From positions 7,101,001 to 7,165,000 of the forward strand of contig NC_087097.1 in the NCBI RefSeq assembly GCF_963855985.1: DNA of 64,000 nucleotides. Reading direction: 5' to 3'. The stretch comes from Ostrinia nubilalis (taxonomy: Eukaryota > Arthropoda > Insecta > Lepidoptera > Crambidae). Below are positions 1 through 12,974 of this stretch, in pieces; the stretch's first letter is position 1, and each line of letters opens with the position of its first letter. The position numbers and the translations under genes are program-made. The notes under the pieces were generated by a model that saw only the letters and a list, made by a program, of their open reading frames with translations, had not been told where the DNA came from and made no database searches.

Positions 1-1278
1 AACCAGCGATCCGGTATTGACGGTGGCGCCCCACTGTCAATGTCATCGATAGGACAGTCCAGTATTTTGGAACTATAACCTCGCAGCCGCCTGCTCACAC
101 TTGACATGACACAACTGATTGACAGTTACCTTTTTCTGCGCATCAGTCGGGTGTTACGTTTAGGAATCACAAACCTTCCGCTCTACAGATTTACAGATAA
201 CATAATATTAAGATTGGTACTATTAATCATCAATAATAATTTGCAGCATCTGTGTCCGGCGCCGACAGATATATTAAAGATGATCCCATATTGTTGTCAT
301 TGTCTATATCAGTGTTATGATCACAATTCTTTTTATTTTATTCATGACCTTCGACCATTTGGACACATTAGATAGCTTCTTGTAGTATCGTGCAATATAT
401 TTTTAACTTTTAATTAAAATCTAGTCATACTGTAGCAATTTGGACGATTTATTTTATTTACAAGATCGGTATCTTATTGTCTATGATGACCGCAGTCAAC
501 ATCACTATTACATGGATTCCTAACAATGAAGTACGGCATTGCCTTGTGCCGATTTTATATAGATTTTATCGACACAAATTATGGAACTTCATAGGATATG
601 GAGCAGGCCACGCCCTAAAATGTCCGGATGTCGTCATAGTATTATGGAATACATATAAAATACTTTTATTATTTCATTTTTTAATCCTCAAGTGTCCGTT
701 ACAATCTAATTAATATTTAAGTATTCAAAAAGTAAGAGATTAATTTTGATAATTTACTGCTGTGCCCAGGAATTTAAGGCGGTTTCTGACAATGTCCTTT
801 AAAGTCTGATGTTGTGAGTCTATCGACTGTACAAATCTGAGAATTCTGCGAAAGGCAATCTGGTAATCCAGTTCCAAATTCGAGTTCTATTTTGAGTGAT
901 GGCCTGTCAAGAAAACATTAGGTATATTTTAACAATGAAAAGCACTTAGTTCTGTCAAATGACTATTATAAAGGGTACCAATGCCATCCCTGAAAAATGA
1001 GTGAAGTGGATAATTTCATTGAGAGGCGCTTGCAATACCTAAACTTCTCCCCAAGAATATAGGTACTACTGTTTTCCGAGAAGGCACTGCCTGCGAGTAT
1101 AACCCGCGCTTAAATTGCTAGCCTTTCATAATAAAAGATACAAAGGAGTATGTAAGTAATGTGACATTGAGTTTGTTTCTTTTTTTTATTCCGATATTTT
1201 AACTAAAAAAAACTTTCAATTTTATCGACGAGGAAACATCTCAAATAAATGTATCTCGTCCGTTTTAAAGCGACATAC
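1..1278. other. gene-free AT-rich stretch
   Basis: I see no gene, RNA or clear repeat here. The open frames at 106-375 and 477-713 are short, have no domain-like composition and no splice context, and are treated as chance. Confidence 0.5.
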
Positions 1279-1400
1279 TTATGCCCGTTTTCACCATCAA
1301 TTCCTAATTTTTAAGTGACCCCTATGGTAACATTTAACAGGAATTTTGTTTTCATAGGGGTCACTTGAACATTAGGTATTGATGGTGAAAACGGGCATTA
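1279..1400. mobile_element. Harbinger-type MITE (palindromic)
   Basis: A 116 bp element (1282-1397) begins TGCCCGTTTTCACCATCAA and ends with its reverse complement. The inverted repeats extend inward through a shared AAGTGACCCCTATG. It is flanked by TTA on both sides (1279-1281 and 1398-1400), the 3 bp target duplication typical of PIF/Harbinger elements. It has no coding capacity. Confidence 0.75.
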
Positions 1401-3100
1401 GTTTTGATTATAATATGTAGGCGATCCAATCGGATAATATTATTCCCGCAAAAAAATATACCTAAAATCAATATGATTTTGTTCAGGAAGTTCGGGTCGC
1501 GAATATAAATGCAAACTATTATCTTCTCCAATTTCATAAGAAAACCAAATTCACTTACAAGAACACTCAATCAATTGTCCGCTGTCCTTTGTACAATCCA
1601 CTCTTTTATTTCGTAAATATAACTATTTATTATTGGTTTACGAGTATGTCTACGAGACTAGTTGAGAAGAAAATACAACTTATATATTATATTTCTAATA
1701 TATTTTAATTAAAAGCAAGATTGTGGGTCAAAAGTTTAATATTTCATGCTAAAATTATGAGCTTAAGGTATAAGTTTTTTTCTATCCAACCTAGATGATA
1801 CAAAGTAGGTACAAATTGAAAGATCTTGTGTCCTTGCGCTACATTTTAAATAGTAAAAAAAGAAAAATGCAAACCATTTTCATTAAAAAGAAAATGCATC
1901 ATTTATTTGTGTTGTCATCTGCAGCCTTCACGGGGCGATACAATTTTATCTTGTTGCGTCGCCTCTCAATAAAAAACTCTTGCACTTGGCAGATTCGTTG
2001 CGTTGGTATTCATTTTTATTTGTTTTTCAAGTTATTTAATAATGTTAAATAATATTTAAGTGGAATAGAATATACAAGACCATATCATTAAGATGAATTC
2101 ATACAAAAACAGTGCCCGATAAAATACAATTGTCTACTAAAACAGTTTTTAAAAATCACTAGGTTTTGAAATACAAAATAAGCGACGTAAAATAACATAG
2201 TGAGTACACTTTGTTTTTAGGCAAAAGGCCGAGAAACGATACAGAGCGAGTGTAGGGAATTAACTATGGCTTTAAGAAAAACAAAATAATGCCTATATTA
2301 GAATGAATGTCACTACGGTAACGGTGCATTCATTAATACAAAATAACAGTTACAAAATGGTGTTCCCTTTGTTTAAGTTATTTCGAAGATTTTCTGCTTT
2401 ACGGGTAAATATTATTAACGCGCGCTAAACAAAAATAAGCTCTCACAAGATAATTCATAAATTACCATTGCAGACTGTTTGCCGGCGAGCCTTCAACCAC
2501 TCGCTTTTAATTTAAAACTCTTTAGTATGGTGATTTGATTACGTCGCATATCCCACTTGATGTCTTCCTCCATTCGCCTGTGCATCGTTAAAAACTTTTT
2601 AGGACTTTGTTAATTTCATGTCATTATGCTGTTTTAAATGTTTACCGAGATAGATCATTCACAGTATTTTGATATCTCTATAACCTTGGAATGGAACTAT
2701 TTGAATTTATTATTTTGATACACTTCTGTATGTTACATAAATATTCCAACTACATATTAATTTAAAAAAAAAAAAACTTATCTCGATAATTTTAATTTCG
2801 TTTTATTTTGTTACAATAAATAAAGCCTGGTTAGCTAGACATCGTATTTGGGAACTTAGTTTTACCTTATTTAACCGAAGATTTTTTTCCATAAATACCT
2901 AACTACCTTTTGGGCATTTAGATTTCAGCAACTCTTAAAGCCAGAAAATGAAACATCTCTAATAGTATTCAGACTTGCACATTCGTATTAATTTCTACAA
3001 AAGTTTTTTTTATTTATTATTATTAAAAACGTACCTTGAATATTTGTCAAGTTCACTACCAAAAGTTACACGTGTCTATCAGAACTTGTTGCAAGAATGG
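1401..3100. other. gene-free AT-rich upstream region of orcokinin gene 1
   Basis: No supported coding sequence or repeat was seen. It is the 5' flank of the first orcokinin gene and may hold its enhancers, but nothing in the sequence lets me place them. Confidence 0.4.
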
Positions 3101-3117
3101 TTTGGGCGGTTATCTTG

Positions 3118-3195
3118 CCGCCCAAAGCGCGGAGGCGGGCGGCGTGGCCAGCGAGCGGCGTATATAAGCCGTGGTGGACACTTCTCCGGCACAGC
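3118..3195 (+). promoter_or_regulatory. core promoter of orcokinin gene 1 (TATA box)
   Basis: A GC-rich block (GGAGGCGGGCGGC, 3130-3142) precedes a TATA box TATATAA at 3161-3167, with a likely start of transcription about 25-30 bases further on, near 3190. The same order of GC block, TATA box and CGGCACARCGCG-like start region occurs on the minus strand at 34.34-34.43 kb in front of the second orcokinin gene. That match is the best evidence that this is the true promoter. Exact start inferred. Confidence 0.72.
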
Positions 3196-3240
3196 GCGTC
3201 CCAGCCTTCGATTCGACCATCATCCCATCCAGCTGTAAAG
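3190..3240 (+). other. non-coding first exon of orcokinin gene 1
   Basis: This is the inferred 5'UTR exon. It runs from the predicted start site to a splice donor AAAG|GTTAGA at 3240/3241. The second gene has the same arrangement, with donor TAAG|GTTTGG on the minus strand. No in-frame ATG links it to the prohormone frame; the ATG is in the next exon. The 5' end is approximate. Confidence 0.6.
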
Positions 3241-3481
3241 GTTAGAAAAGTAATGAATATTTTTACATATTTTTTTTAATTAATTTTCAAATATTTTCCT
3301 AAAGTGAAGTTTTTAGTGGCCAGTGTCATTTTATTTTCACATTTATTAGCTGACTTCATTTCAACTTAAATGTTTATGGTTAACTACTCCCCACTAACTA
3401 GATTACTAGGTGCTTGGGCAGTAGGTTCAACAGGGTCCATAGAGATCGCTTAACTTTAATATTAACTTAAGTTACATTAAC

Positions 3482-3628
3482 GTCCGTATTCACAAACGAT
3501 GTTAGCGTAAGTAAAGCAGCAAATCAAACGCTAGTGTTGAATAGAGCTCTGTGATTGGTTAATGTGTCACCCTGTGCGTCCACGCGCACTGTGAGACCTC
3601 ATAGTAATGTTTGTGAATAGGGCCGAAT
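3482..3628. mobile_element. short MITE with terminal inverted repeats
   Basis: CGTATTCACAAAC near 3485 is matched in reverse by GTTTGTGAATAG at 3609-3620, bounding a ~140 bp non-coding element in intron 1 of orcokinin gene 1. The target duplication is unclear. Confidence 0.55.
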
Positions 3629-3843
3629 GGATCGAATAAAAATATTCAGTGTATATGTACGCGTTTTAATAGAAACTGAAAGAATAGCTTATTATCTATT
3701 CTATGTATTTTTTGTTTCCCAGTTGCCACAGGAAATATTATTGAGATCATTACAATACATCTGAAAAAAATGTTATAAAATTTCCCTTAAAACTTCTTTA
3801 GCGTATTTGAAAACTTTAGAAGGTATGTTATTTAATACCTATA

Positions 3844-4366
3844 TACACTCAACATCAAATAAACCGCACCTCCCGCGACGCGAACTTTAAAGATTTTCTC
3901 CTGACACAATCATGGTACCCCAACAATATTGGTGTTATTTGAAAGCCCAATAAATATCCTTAAAGAAAAATACATTTCATTTCTAAATAAATGATTAACA
4001 TATACCATAAATGTGACTTGAAAATAGACCTCACTTTGGGCTCACCTCTGGGATCAATTAGACTAATTTTTATGGTTATAAAACCAAATAAAGATCTCAC
4101 GTGTCCTCTTTAACAGATGGATAGCGATTAATCCCAACTTAACAGTTTTATAGTCATAAAAAATGGCTACAGCGTAACTACCTATTTTTTGAAGAAGTGA
4201 CTCTGGATCCTTGTAAAGACACATTTTTGGGGTAAAAACCTTTCCTTTAATGAAATGAAGTATAGAACTAGGCTTTCAAATGGTACCAATGTTGGTGGGA
4301 AGTAGGGATGCATACGTTTGATAAGTGCTTGTCGCGGGAGGTGCGATTTATTTGATGCCGAGTGTA
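3844..4366. mobile_element. TA-flanked (Tc1/mariner-type) non-autonomous element
   Basis: The left end CACTCAACATCAAATAAA (from 3846) and the right end, read in reverse, CACTCGGCATCAAATAAA (ending 4364), are near-identical inverted repeats. They continue through RCCGCACCTCCCGCGAC-like sequence for about 34 bp. TA lies on each side. The ~519 bp interior has no transposase frame. It sits in intron 1 of orcokinin gene 1. Confidence 0.75.
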
Positions 4367-5376
4367 ATAAACAAAAGTTATACTAAAAGTAGCAAGCACG
4401 TGTAAAATTACGTCCACGTGACATTAAGTTGGGCTATGAACTCTGAGTAGAATCGTTTAGACTTGCTACTGTATCAGCCCAATCATCCTTATAGAAATGG
4501 CAATCAGCGTGCGCGATATAGAAATAATTCCACAAAATTGCTTGCACGAGTATGCTAATGATTGTTGTTTGAAGACAGAAATACATTTTAGAAGATAGAT
4601 GAAAGGAAAATCGTTTAAATTTAGCTTTATTCGTACTTACCAAAACTGTATTTGAGAAAAAAAGCTTATAGTATTTTTTTTTGTACCTGCGTTTTACAAA
4701 TAGATTTAGAAATATCCTGGTTGTGAAATAGCATTTAACAATAAAATTCACAATGTCTGAAGTATGTAATTTAAACTAATATTTTATACGATTTAAAATT
4801 TAGAAACCTCAACGCATCATAGAGCCATTTTACCTGAAAATGTTTGCTTTTAATAATATAAATTCAGACTGTATGCGCACATATAAGTTTAAATATCAGG
4901 ATTAGGGTCAAAGAACAAAGTTCTGGCACTATCAAGGTATTTCTAATGACAGCAACTCTCTAAGATAAGTTTGAGCTAGAAGTTAGGATATTATAACTCG
5001 ACCCCTTGGTGCAAACAGTTTGCTCCGCAGCCTCGCGTTAGTAGGATCTGCACATTATAAATAAGGTGTCTTTAATACTATAGGACTATCCATACCGAGG
5101 TCTTTCTTCTACGTAAGTACCAGGACTAGTTTTCAATTATTACGCAATTGTTTAATACGCAGAATAATAAGCACTGGTACTCCTATAAAAGTTGCCAATA
5201 AGGTGGCTGGAATAGTTGTTATATGAAAAAATCGAAAGAACGTGCTCGTTAGCGCCCATTTCTTTCAGCTGTGGACTGTAATTGTTATAAGGCAATTGCT
5301 AAGCACTCGTAATAAGCTTTCAGTTTGGTATGTAGCCTAAGTTTTCAAATGCACGCTATGTTGTACAGATCAAATC

Positions 5377-7941
5377 ATGCGTGGAGTTGGAGGAGTGTTG
5401 GCCGTGGCCGTCGCCACTCTACTTGTGTGCTGCAGCGCAAACCCTCACCAGGTACGCATTAAAACATTATGTTACGTGGCGAAGAAGTCATGTGGTCAAA
5501 CATGTGGCCTGAAAGGACACTTTTCACCGAGTCATGACTCGTTATATTGCCCTTTCAGGCTCCTAGCTGACGGCGTTGCATATACATGCAACGTCGATGT
5601 TCTTTTGGGCTCTTTTTTTAAGTTTCTTGTATTTGATATTAAATAAAAAGGCAAATACAGATAAGTAGCATTTAGAAAAACTTTCGACTAGAAATTGATT
5701 GTACATTTCTTGCGCAGGAAATAATTATACTCCCATTCGATTCGAAATAACGGTATGAAAACCGTCTAGCTTTATCAGACAACTGCCACTGCTAGATAAT
5801 TTTAAAATCCATTTCCTAATTCAAATGGGTCTACATTCCTAACAAAGGCGTTATATTGACAAAACCCAAATACTGCATTCGACGTGATTTAATTAATATA
5901 AATCTTTGTTGAAAATGTTACTTAAATCTTCCTTCATTTGATCTAAATTACTCGATGAAATTGACATTTGCGATAGAATATTAATTAAGTCTTGCCCAAT
6001 TTTAGTTACCAAAAGCTTTCGGCTCTCGGCGGCAGAAAACATAATGATAACTTAAGCCCCCAATCAAACAGATAATTCTTGAATTTGTTGTTTACTCTAA
6101 ATGCATAAATTTTCTGAAATGGCTCTATCTCTCATTACTCATCACTTGGTAGTTGAGAAATGGGAGGACTTTTATGTTAATATTAAACAAATAAAGCTAC
6201 TTGAATAATATACAATGCTCACAGCTCACGCTCAGTACGATTCCGACAACATTGCGTAGTCATTCATTACTTAGCTTTACCTTTTTGAGAATTTTTCAAT
6301 TATTCACGTTGCTGGTTTACTCAGATACTTGGTACAGTAATCTTTAATGCCATACGTACTCATATTAGCATTCATTGTGATTTCAAGGTTATAAATATAT
6401 TACCATCACAGGCTCATAATTGGTGAAAATATAAGAAGCACATTATCGAAATACATTCTCTACATCTTTGAGTCTTATATTTTCAGTTACATGTCAATCA
6501 AATCACATTACCTTCAACTGCCAGACATGGGTCTCTCTCGACCAACATCACAAATAGCTCTTTTATTACAGTGAATCGAAAGTTAATTTTATCCTTTTTC
6601 TTTCTGACTAGGACTCTGAAGGGAACGAAGGCGAACACACTGGGGAACGTTACGACACTGGTGGTAAGTTCCATTTTGTGATTTGAGGTGTTAATTGATA
6701 CTTTATAGTACCTATTTCTAGCACTTAAAGTATTTACAATGGGACTGTCATTAAGTTAGTAGATACATGGGGAATTTATCCTTTTAAGGCTCGAATTTAA
6801 AAATACCATGTCCATTTTCAATGCTTTAAGTGCAGAATAACATAAGAGCTCACGTTCTCAACTTCGTATTGTTATCACGGTTTGAATTCACCTTTTATTC
6901 GTAGCACATAATACCCTTTACACCGTTTTACTCTCTTTCAAACACTTTTAACTAACTGTGAAAACACATAAAATCATCTTACGTGAATGGTACTCTACAC
7001 ATCTTTTCTTAAACGAAGCACTTTTATAATTTTATCAAATATTATTTTATTAAATATCTTTCTAATAACACAAAATATATTATTGCACTTTTTGTCAAAC
7101 TACTGTACTATATCTCTATAAATATAGTGGTGGATGGGACTACGCACTTTTCCCAGAATGCATCTGCACAAAAACCTTATCTTTACTTTCCTAGTGCACC
7201 ATTTTCCCTTCACCGCCTTTCATCATTTTGTGGTAAGTACTTGTATTTGTACATCTGTATATATATTTTAAATCTAATTTCTATTAAATTAATAAGTACC
7301 TAATACCTAACCTTTATTTAAATATTTTTCTAGAGTTGAGACAGAATGAAGAATACGAAGATTTCCTGCGATTCCTAATTAATTATCAAAATAATCGCAA
7401 CCTTGATGGAATCGGTGGAAGCTCTCTTCTTGGAAGAAACCTGGGTGGCATTGGAGGCTCCTCACTTTTAGGAAGAAATATAGAATCCCAAAATAGCAAT
7501 CTTCACGGCATTGGTGGTTCAACCTTTCCTGGTAGAAATGTGAACGGCATCGGGGGCTCATCTCTTCTGGGCAGAAATCTTCATGGTGTTGGAGGTTCTA
7601 GTTTAGTTGGCAGGAACCTTGCTGGCATAGGAGGCTCTGCTTTATTGGGAAGAAATACCGAGGGTGACAAAAGGTACTCTAGATTTGTTGACTCTATCGG
7701 AGGAGGTAACTTCGTTCGCAACTTGGATTCTATTGGGGGTGGCAATTTTGTGAGGAATCTTGATTCAATCGGCGGCGGAAATTTTGTCAAGAAAAATCTG
7801 GATCACATCGGAGGACCCAACTTTGTAAAGAAGAACTTAGACTCTCTTGGAGGTGGAAACCTAGTGCGTAACCTGGACTCCATTGGCGGAGGCAACTTTG
7901 TCCGCGAACTGGATTCCATTGGAGGTGGAAATCTAGTCTAA
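5377..7941 (+). CDS. orcokinin prohormone 1, B isoform
   Basis: This is a secreted neuropeptide precursor. Exons are 5369-5451 (ATG at 5377; 25-residue hydrophobic signal peptide, phase 0), 6612-6663 (acidic linker, ends phase 1 at G|GTAAGT) and 7334-7941 (terminal exon, TAA). The total is about 244 codons. The first half of the terminal exon has six GIGGSSLLGRN-like repeats. The second half, after DKR, has seven peptides of the NLDSIGGGNFV type separated by R or KK, which is the orcokinin-B signature. A convertase would cut at R, KK or KR. The start is chosen by the signal peptide and by identity in position with the paralogue at 31752. A poly(A) signal follows near 8060. Splice sites are read by eye but phases agree throughout. 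Confidence 0.9.
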
Positions 7942-10900
7942 TCATTTTGATGCCGTATTATTATTTATCTTTTCCATAATTATTCCCTGAAATGTGATAG
8001 TAAATATTATTTAGTTCATTTAATTTTCGTTATCATGTCATTGAAAACTTTAAATAATGAAATAAATCTGTAGCAACCTAAAATTTGCGATTTTATTTTC
8101 CTGTTTCAACAAAATCATAAATTACAAATTGAGAAGAGTTCTCAGACCCTGGATTAGGTAAGATTATTCATGTATTTATTTAAAATGTTAAAGTTACTCT
8201 AAATGGCTCCTTTAAATATGGTTTGTGGGTGTGTAGGACAAAAGCCTCGGGCCCTGGACCACCTGGGTGGTACCAACCTGGGTGGTAGCGACCTGGTGCG
8301 GAATGTACGCGACACAAGCCACATGCTGCTTCCATACCTCTTGGCTCGACAACACTATAACGGGTGAGAATAATTTAAGCTATAAGACCGATGATTTTTA
8401 CACAAACAAATACTTACATCAAGCATTATATACAAGTATTAATATAATACACTCGAACATTAATTTGTGCCACTTGACTAATATGGGCATAATATGGGTG
8501 ACTATTTTTAATAGAACATACTTACATGTTTCATGAGTGAGTTGAAACACAGAATAATATTTTTTATGACGCATTTTACTTATCACACCTTGAACGTGCT
8601 GAACAATAATATTACGTAGGAAGTTAAGTGAAGCTGAAGAGTTTATAGCGAATCGATCCATTTTAATGCGTAAAATATGTACAGGGAAAGCTTACCCAAA
8701 CTTATAAAAATATTGTAAAAAGGATATAAAATATGTTAAAGACGAAACAATATTTTTCATAACAAATATTTATCCAGTCAAGCGTGGAACACGCTGCGAG
8801 TTTCTAGTTTTAACATGATGGTAATAAGTTGTAGGTTTTGTTTGACATTTAATAAGCTTTCTCATAAGGTCATGCTTGTCTAGAACTTGTGTAATTTTGT
8901 ATCTAATTTGGAAGCTTGATTGCCTACAGACCTTCGAGTAAGCGCGAACTGTTTCCAATGTCAGCAGCCAAGTACGGATATGGAGACGGATATCCCAAAC
9001 GGAACTTTGATGAAATAGACCTGTGAGTATCTTTATATTATACTTTTCATTAATTTATGATTGGTTTAATTACCAACCAAGCGTTGCGTTCTCGTAGTGA
9101 CCTGCAGTCCGAACTAAAGTACGAGAAAGTAGGTATACTTATTAACTCTAGTCATCCTTCATTTTACTATATTAACAGTCGCTACTACGGCCGTACCTAC
9201 CTATTGTATTAATTGTTGAATCAATAGATATTGTGAAAGTTTAGACTAAGCAATATTACAATCATATTCAAAGTTTTGTACTTCTGATATCAACTCATCG
9301 GATATATTTCCTCGGTCCTAAGCAAATACGATCCTAAGCTTACATTATAATAGAAAGGTAAGCTGATTATTTAGGAATTTAGTTATGAGTATCTTTTGGT
9401 CACTGAATAAGATGACACTGAATTTCCTTCTCCTCATCCGAATTCACAGACAAAGAAATACAAAACCAAAAAAAATATAGGAGTGCGTATGGGTTCCTTT
9501 TTATGGACTGTTATGAGACTGACCATTATTTTATTTATCAAACAAAATGAGTTGTAAAATAAAGGTAAGCATAGTTTGACTAAGTACCTAGCTAAAATTG
9601 ATCGAATCTTCATTGAATAGCCTGCATTAATTCAAGACCAATTCCAGCCGATGTTTATCTTTCATGAATGTAGTTAAACTTAGCTGGAAACAAATAGTTT
9701 GGGGATCAATGTTACGTTTATTCCATCCTCCTTTGGGAAGAAAACTTATGGCTTAATAAATAATTGCTCACTCTTGGAAGAACTGATTCTATCGACTGAA
9801 ACTTTTTATTGATTAACCTACCTACTTAATTGTTTTTCTTCGATTCGACTTTACCCTGAAAAACTTAAAACAGCTTCAAATAAATTCATAAACTTCATTT
9901 ATTCTTAGAGAGTTGTCCTAAAAAAGCACTACCTCTCAGAACAATTTGAGCAAACTTAAATAGACACTAAATATAACAGACTTATGAGACTATTTCGAAA
10001 TAATAAACGTGTTAAATTTATGCTTAAAAAGTTTCTAGAGAAACTCATCATTTTATCTACCTATATGCATGTCACAAACACTTACATATTAATAAACTAT
10101 TTTAAATAATACATTTACTTACAAAAAACTTAAAATTACCTAAAAACTAAACTTTAAAAATTGCTTATAATAAATATGTGTTATTTACAAAATACTAGTT
10201 ACATACTTGTTATTAGATAACACATCCCTTACATTTATTTCCAAGCAGCCTTTCCAAGCAATCCTGAAATAAAACTTCGGTCCGTCAAAGAAATAATATT
10301 TATACGCTTCCCACAGGAACTGATATTACCAGAATAATAAGTAGAATCACCAGTCACAACTGGGGAATTGTCCCCTTCTATTGGTAACCGTATTTACAGA
10401 ATCGGGTAAAGTTCCTAGACCTTCTATTGCAAACATATATTATGTGAACAAATATAGGTAGGTTAAATATGAATTATAATTGTTATTAATAAAAAAGAAG
10501 GGATTAGACTTGTTTGTAAAATGTTCTAAACTACTATTTGTTACGACACACGAGTACGTACAAAAATACTGAAACGTTTCGGAACACTTTGACAGCAAAG
10601 CAAATATTGATATCTGCACCACCAACGCTACAATACTCGTAGTCGATTTACTAGTACTCATTGGTTTTAGCGTTACTAGTTCAATGATACCGTGCATTTT
10701 AATTGTAAACAATACGTTACTGAAATTCGACAGTTCAACATAATATTCACAAGTCGTAGCTACGATTTTTTCGACTACGATAACTCGTAGCAGTCGTAGC
10801 TACGAGACTCATGTATAATGTATATTGGTCAATTTGGTCACTATACCACAGATTATACTCTCGGTTCTATTAAGCCCTCTACTTACCTTGCCTTTAACTT

Positions 10901-12607
10901 TAACAACTTGTTACAAGCAACAACCCTTGTATTGTAATATCCCATTAAATAGGATTAAACTTACTGGCCCCAAACTCAAAGTAAAAACAAGCCAAAATAT
11001 ATATTTATGAATTAATTAATTTACTGAAATTAATCTTTGGTAGGTACTCTTCCTTCAAATTGTATCTAAAATTTCCATTATTAATTTGTAATCCTAAAAA
11101 TCTGAAATACCATAGCAATTTTGGTATTTTTTTATATTTGTGTACTTCTGCCATTTCACTGCGAATAATATCCTAAGTGGATATCCCGGATTTCCTGTTA
11201 TTGAGCAAGTATGGAAAACTGCTTTGCAAATAAGTCAACGTAGAGCTTACGCGCGTCCGCGTCAGGCGGCTCATGTGATACGTGAACGACTCGTGTTTCA
11301 CGGCACCCCTGTCAACTCAAGATAAGTTTCGACAAGCATGTAATAAGATGCTATCAATGACACGATAGTATCGCTGCAGAAAAACATTTAATCTAATACG
11401 TAACGTATCTTCTGAAGTTATAATATACACTGTAATATTATTTTTTACAACGTTGTTACATGTTAAACTCTGAAACTTAGGATGTTCTCGACTGAGAACT
11501 TAGAACGTAAATTAATGTACAAGTGTAGTGTGGGCAGGCCCACTAGTTGGAACGATGATCTGGTGAAGGTCGCGGGAAGTATGATGAAGGTACCTGGATG
11601 CGGGCAGCGTAGGACCGGTTGTTATGGAAATCCTTATGGGAGGCATTTTATTTGTTTATTTTTATTTATTTATTTACGATGACATCGTAAGGGTAGCAGG
11701 GAAGCGCTGGATGCAGGCCGCTACCAATCGATCAACGTGGAAAGCATTAGGGGAGGCCTATGTTCAGCAGTGGACGTCCTATGGCTGAAATGATGATGAT
11801 GATGATTTATTTATTTTATTTGTTTAACAATGTTTCAACAGCATTAAATTGTACATACCTAAATGTGCAGGAAGATATAACTTGAACATAAGCCAAATTA
11901 AGAAACACATTCTATTACTAAAACATTTTTAAATAAGTTAATTTGTCGAGCAGTGGACGTCATTTGGCTGAACTGAAACGAATAAGTTTTACTATTATTA
12001 ATTGTTATACATATTATGACCTTTTCTAATATTTTTTACTTTTCTAGATCTGGTCTGAACAACTTCGTGCAGAAGAGGAATATCGACGAGATTGACCAGA
12101 CATCAATGCCGTTCCCGTACGCAACCAAGCGCTTCTACCACCTGTACGGGCCCAACCACTCGCCTTTGTAAGAACTTATTTCATTATTAGTAATCCACTA
12201 TAGTTAGATAAAAAGTTCAACTTCTTAAAAAATACTCTCGATTCCATTTGGCAAATATAGAGCCGCAACATAACTCATAATGACAAATCCACAACAATTT
12301 TGCGATTTCATCTTTCTTTCTATTAAGTATTCGATCATTGAAAAATGCTCTTGCTTTTTTTTTCAATTCAATAACTTAGTTCTAGCACAGTCATATTGAT
12401 CTGTGTATTTAATTTGTAACCTGTAACGTGTTTATTTACATGATTTAACTAAGTAATCTATTGACCTAATTTAATTTGTATTTGTTCCACAGATCGAGCT
12501 TTGACAAGAAAAGGTACCGTGCCGACTACCCCATGGATGAGATCGACCTCTCGCACTTCCCCATCGGTTCCAAAAGGTCTCAGGACGCGCTGTGGCCTCT
12601 TCGTTAA
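5377..12607 (+). CDS. orcokinin prohormone 1, A isoform (alternative 3' exons)
   Basis: This isoform shares the signal exon (5377-5451) and linker exon (6612-6663) with the B form. It skips the B exon and joins 8237-8363, 8930-9022, 12048-12167 and 12493-12607 (TAA). All junctions keep frame (phases 1, 2, 2, 2). Peptides visible between dibasic sites include NFDEIDLSGLNNFVQKR, NIDEIDQTSMPFPYATKR, FYHLYGPNHSPLSSFDKKR and YPMDEIDLSHFPIGSKR. NFDEID-S-G is the orcokinin-A core. Alternative A/B splicing is known for insect orcokinin genes. The third and fourth introns hold LINE debris but the exons are clean. Transcript structure is inferred from splice consensus, not RNA. Confidence 0.88.
8055..8070 (+). 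terminator. poly(A) signal of orcokinin 1 B transcript
   Basis: AATAAA about 120 bases after the B stop codon (in GAAATAAATCTG) would end the short B transcript before the A exons. Choice between this site and splicing to 8237 would set the A/B ratio. Confidence 0.6.
11140..11325 (+). other. unrecognised short open frame in an orcokinin intron
   Basis: A 61-codon frame with a denser amino-acid mix than its surroundings (SGYPGFPVIEQVWKTALQIS, then an Arg-rich part) lies upstream of the LINE fragment. It has no clear splice sites. It may be a decayed transposable-element or retrocopy fragment; I do not recognise it. Confidence 0.25.
11500..11815 (+). mobile_element. RTE-type LINE 3' end fragments with (GAT)n tail
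   Basis: Two fragments lie in the intron of orcokinin gene 1. At 11529-11580 a frame reads [16 protein letters not shown], the C-terminal tail seen in RTE-like reverse transcriptases. At 11690-11810 the 3' end repeats the end of that frame ([16 protein letters not shown]), then GTTCAGCAGTGGACGTCCTATG, here broken as in other copies, and a GATGATGAT tail. The copies are too short and damaged to be active. The same 3' end recurs at 17.9, 23.8, 45.2, 45.7 and 47.8 kb. Confidence 0.7.
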
Positions 12608-12966
12608 ACGCCCAAATTAATAATTAACATACAACAAACGACAAAGCCATTCGAAGATCTACTAATTAAGTACGTGCTACATAAACAAAGAATAAACATA
12701 ACTAGTAGTACAAGTCTAGTACACAACTAGTATTCTTCATAATCTTATTACAGTTTTCAAACTATATCAAATTTTCACAAATAGGTACCTAAAAATGTGT
12801 AATAAGTAGACTAGTGTTAATAAGGAGAGAGAGGTTTAGAATTGATATTTATTTTGATTTTAACATAAATGATATTATAAATATTGTAATTACGTAGATA
12901 TTTGCTCGAAGTAATGTTGACGCTAGAATAAAATGTAGACTAGAAATATAGTACTAGAAATATTTT

Positions 12967-12972
12967 AATAAA
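12967..12972 (+). terminator. poly(A) signal of orcokinin 1 A transcript
   Basis: AATAAA lies about 360 bases after the A stop codon, followed by a TGTACACTTTTATTTTG stretch. It is the most likely end of the long transcript; an earlier AATAAA lies near 12927. Confidence 0.5.
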
Positions 12973-12974
12973 TA

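Noticed and set aside
3097..3279. Overlapping frames at the orcokinin 1 promoter
   Set aside because: Same reason: they span a TATA box and a 5'UTR exon.
7379..7790. Minus-strand frames opposite the orcokinin-B exon
   Set aside because: They are antisense shadows of a repetitive coding exon.
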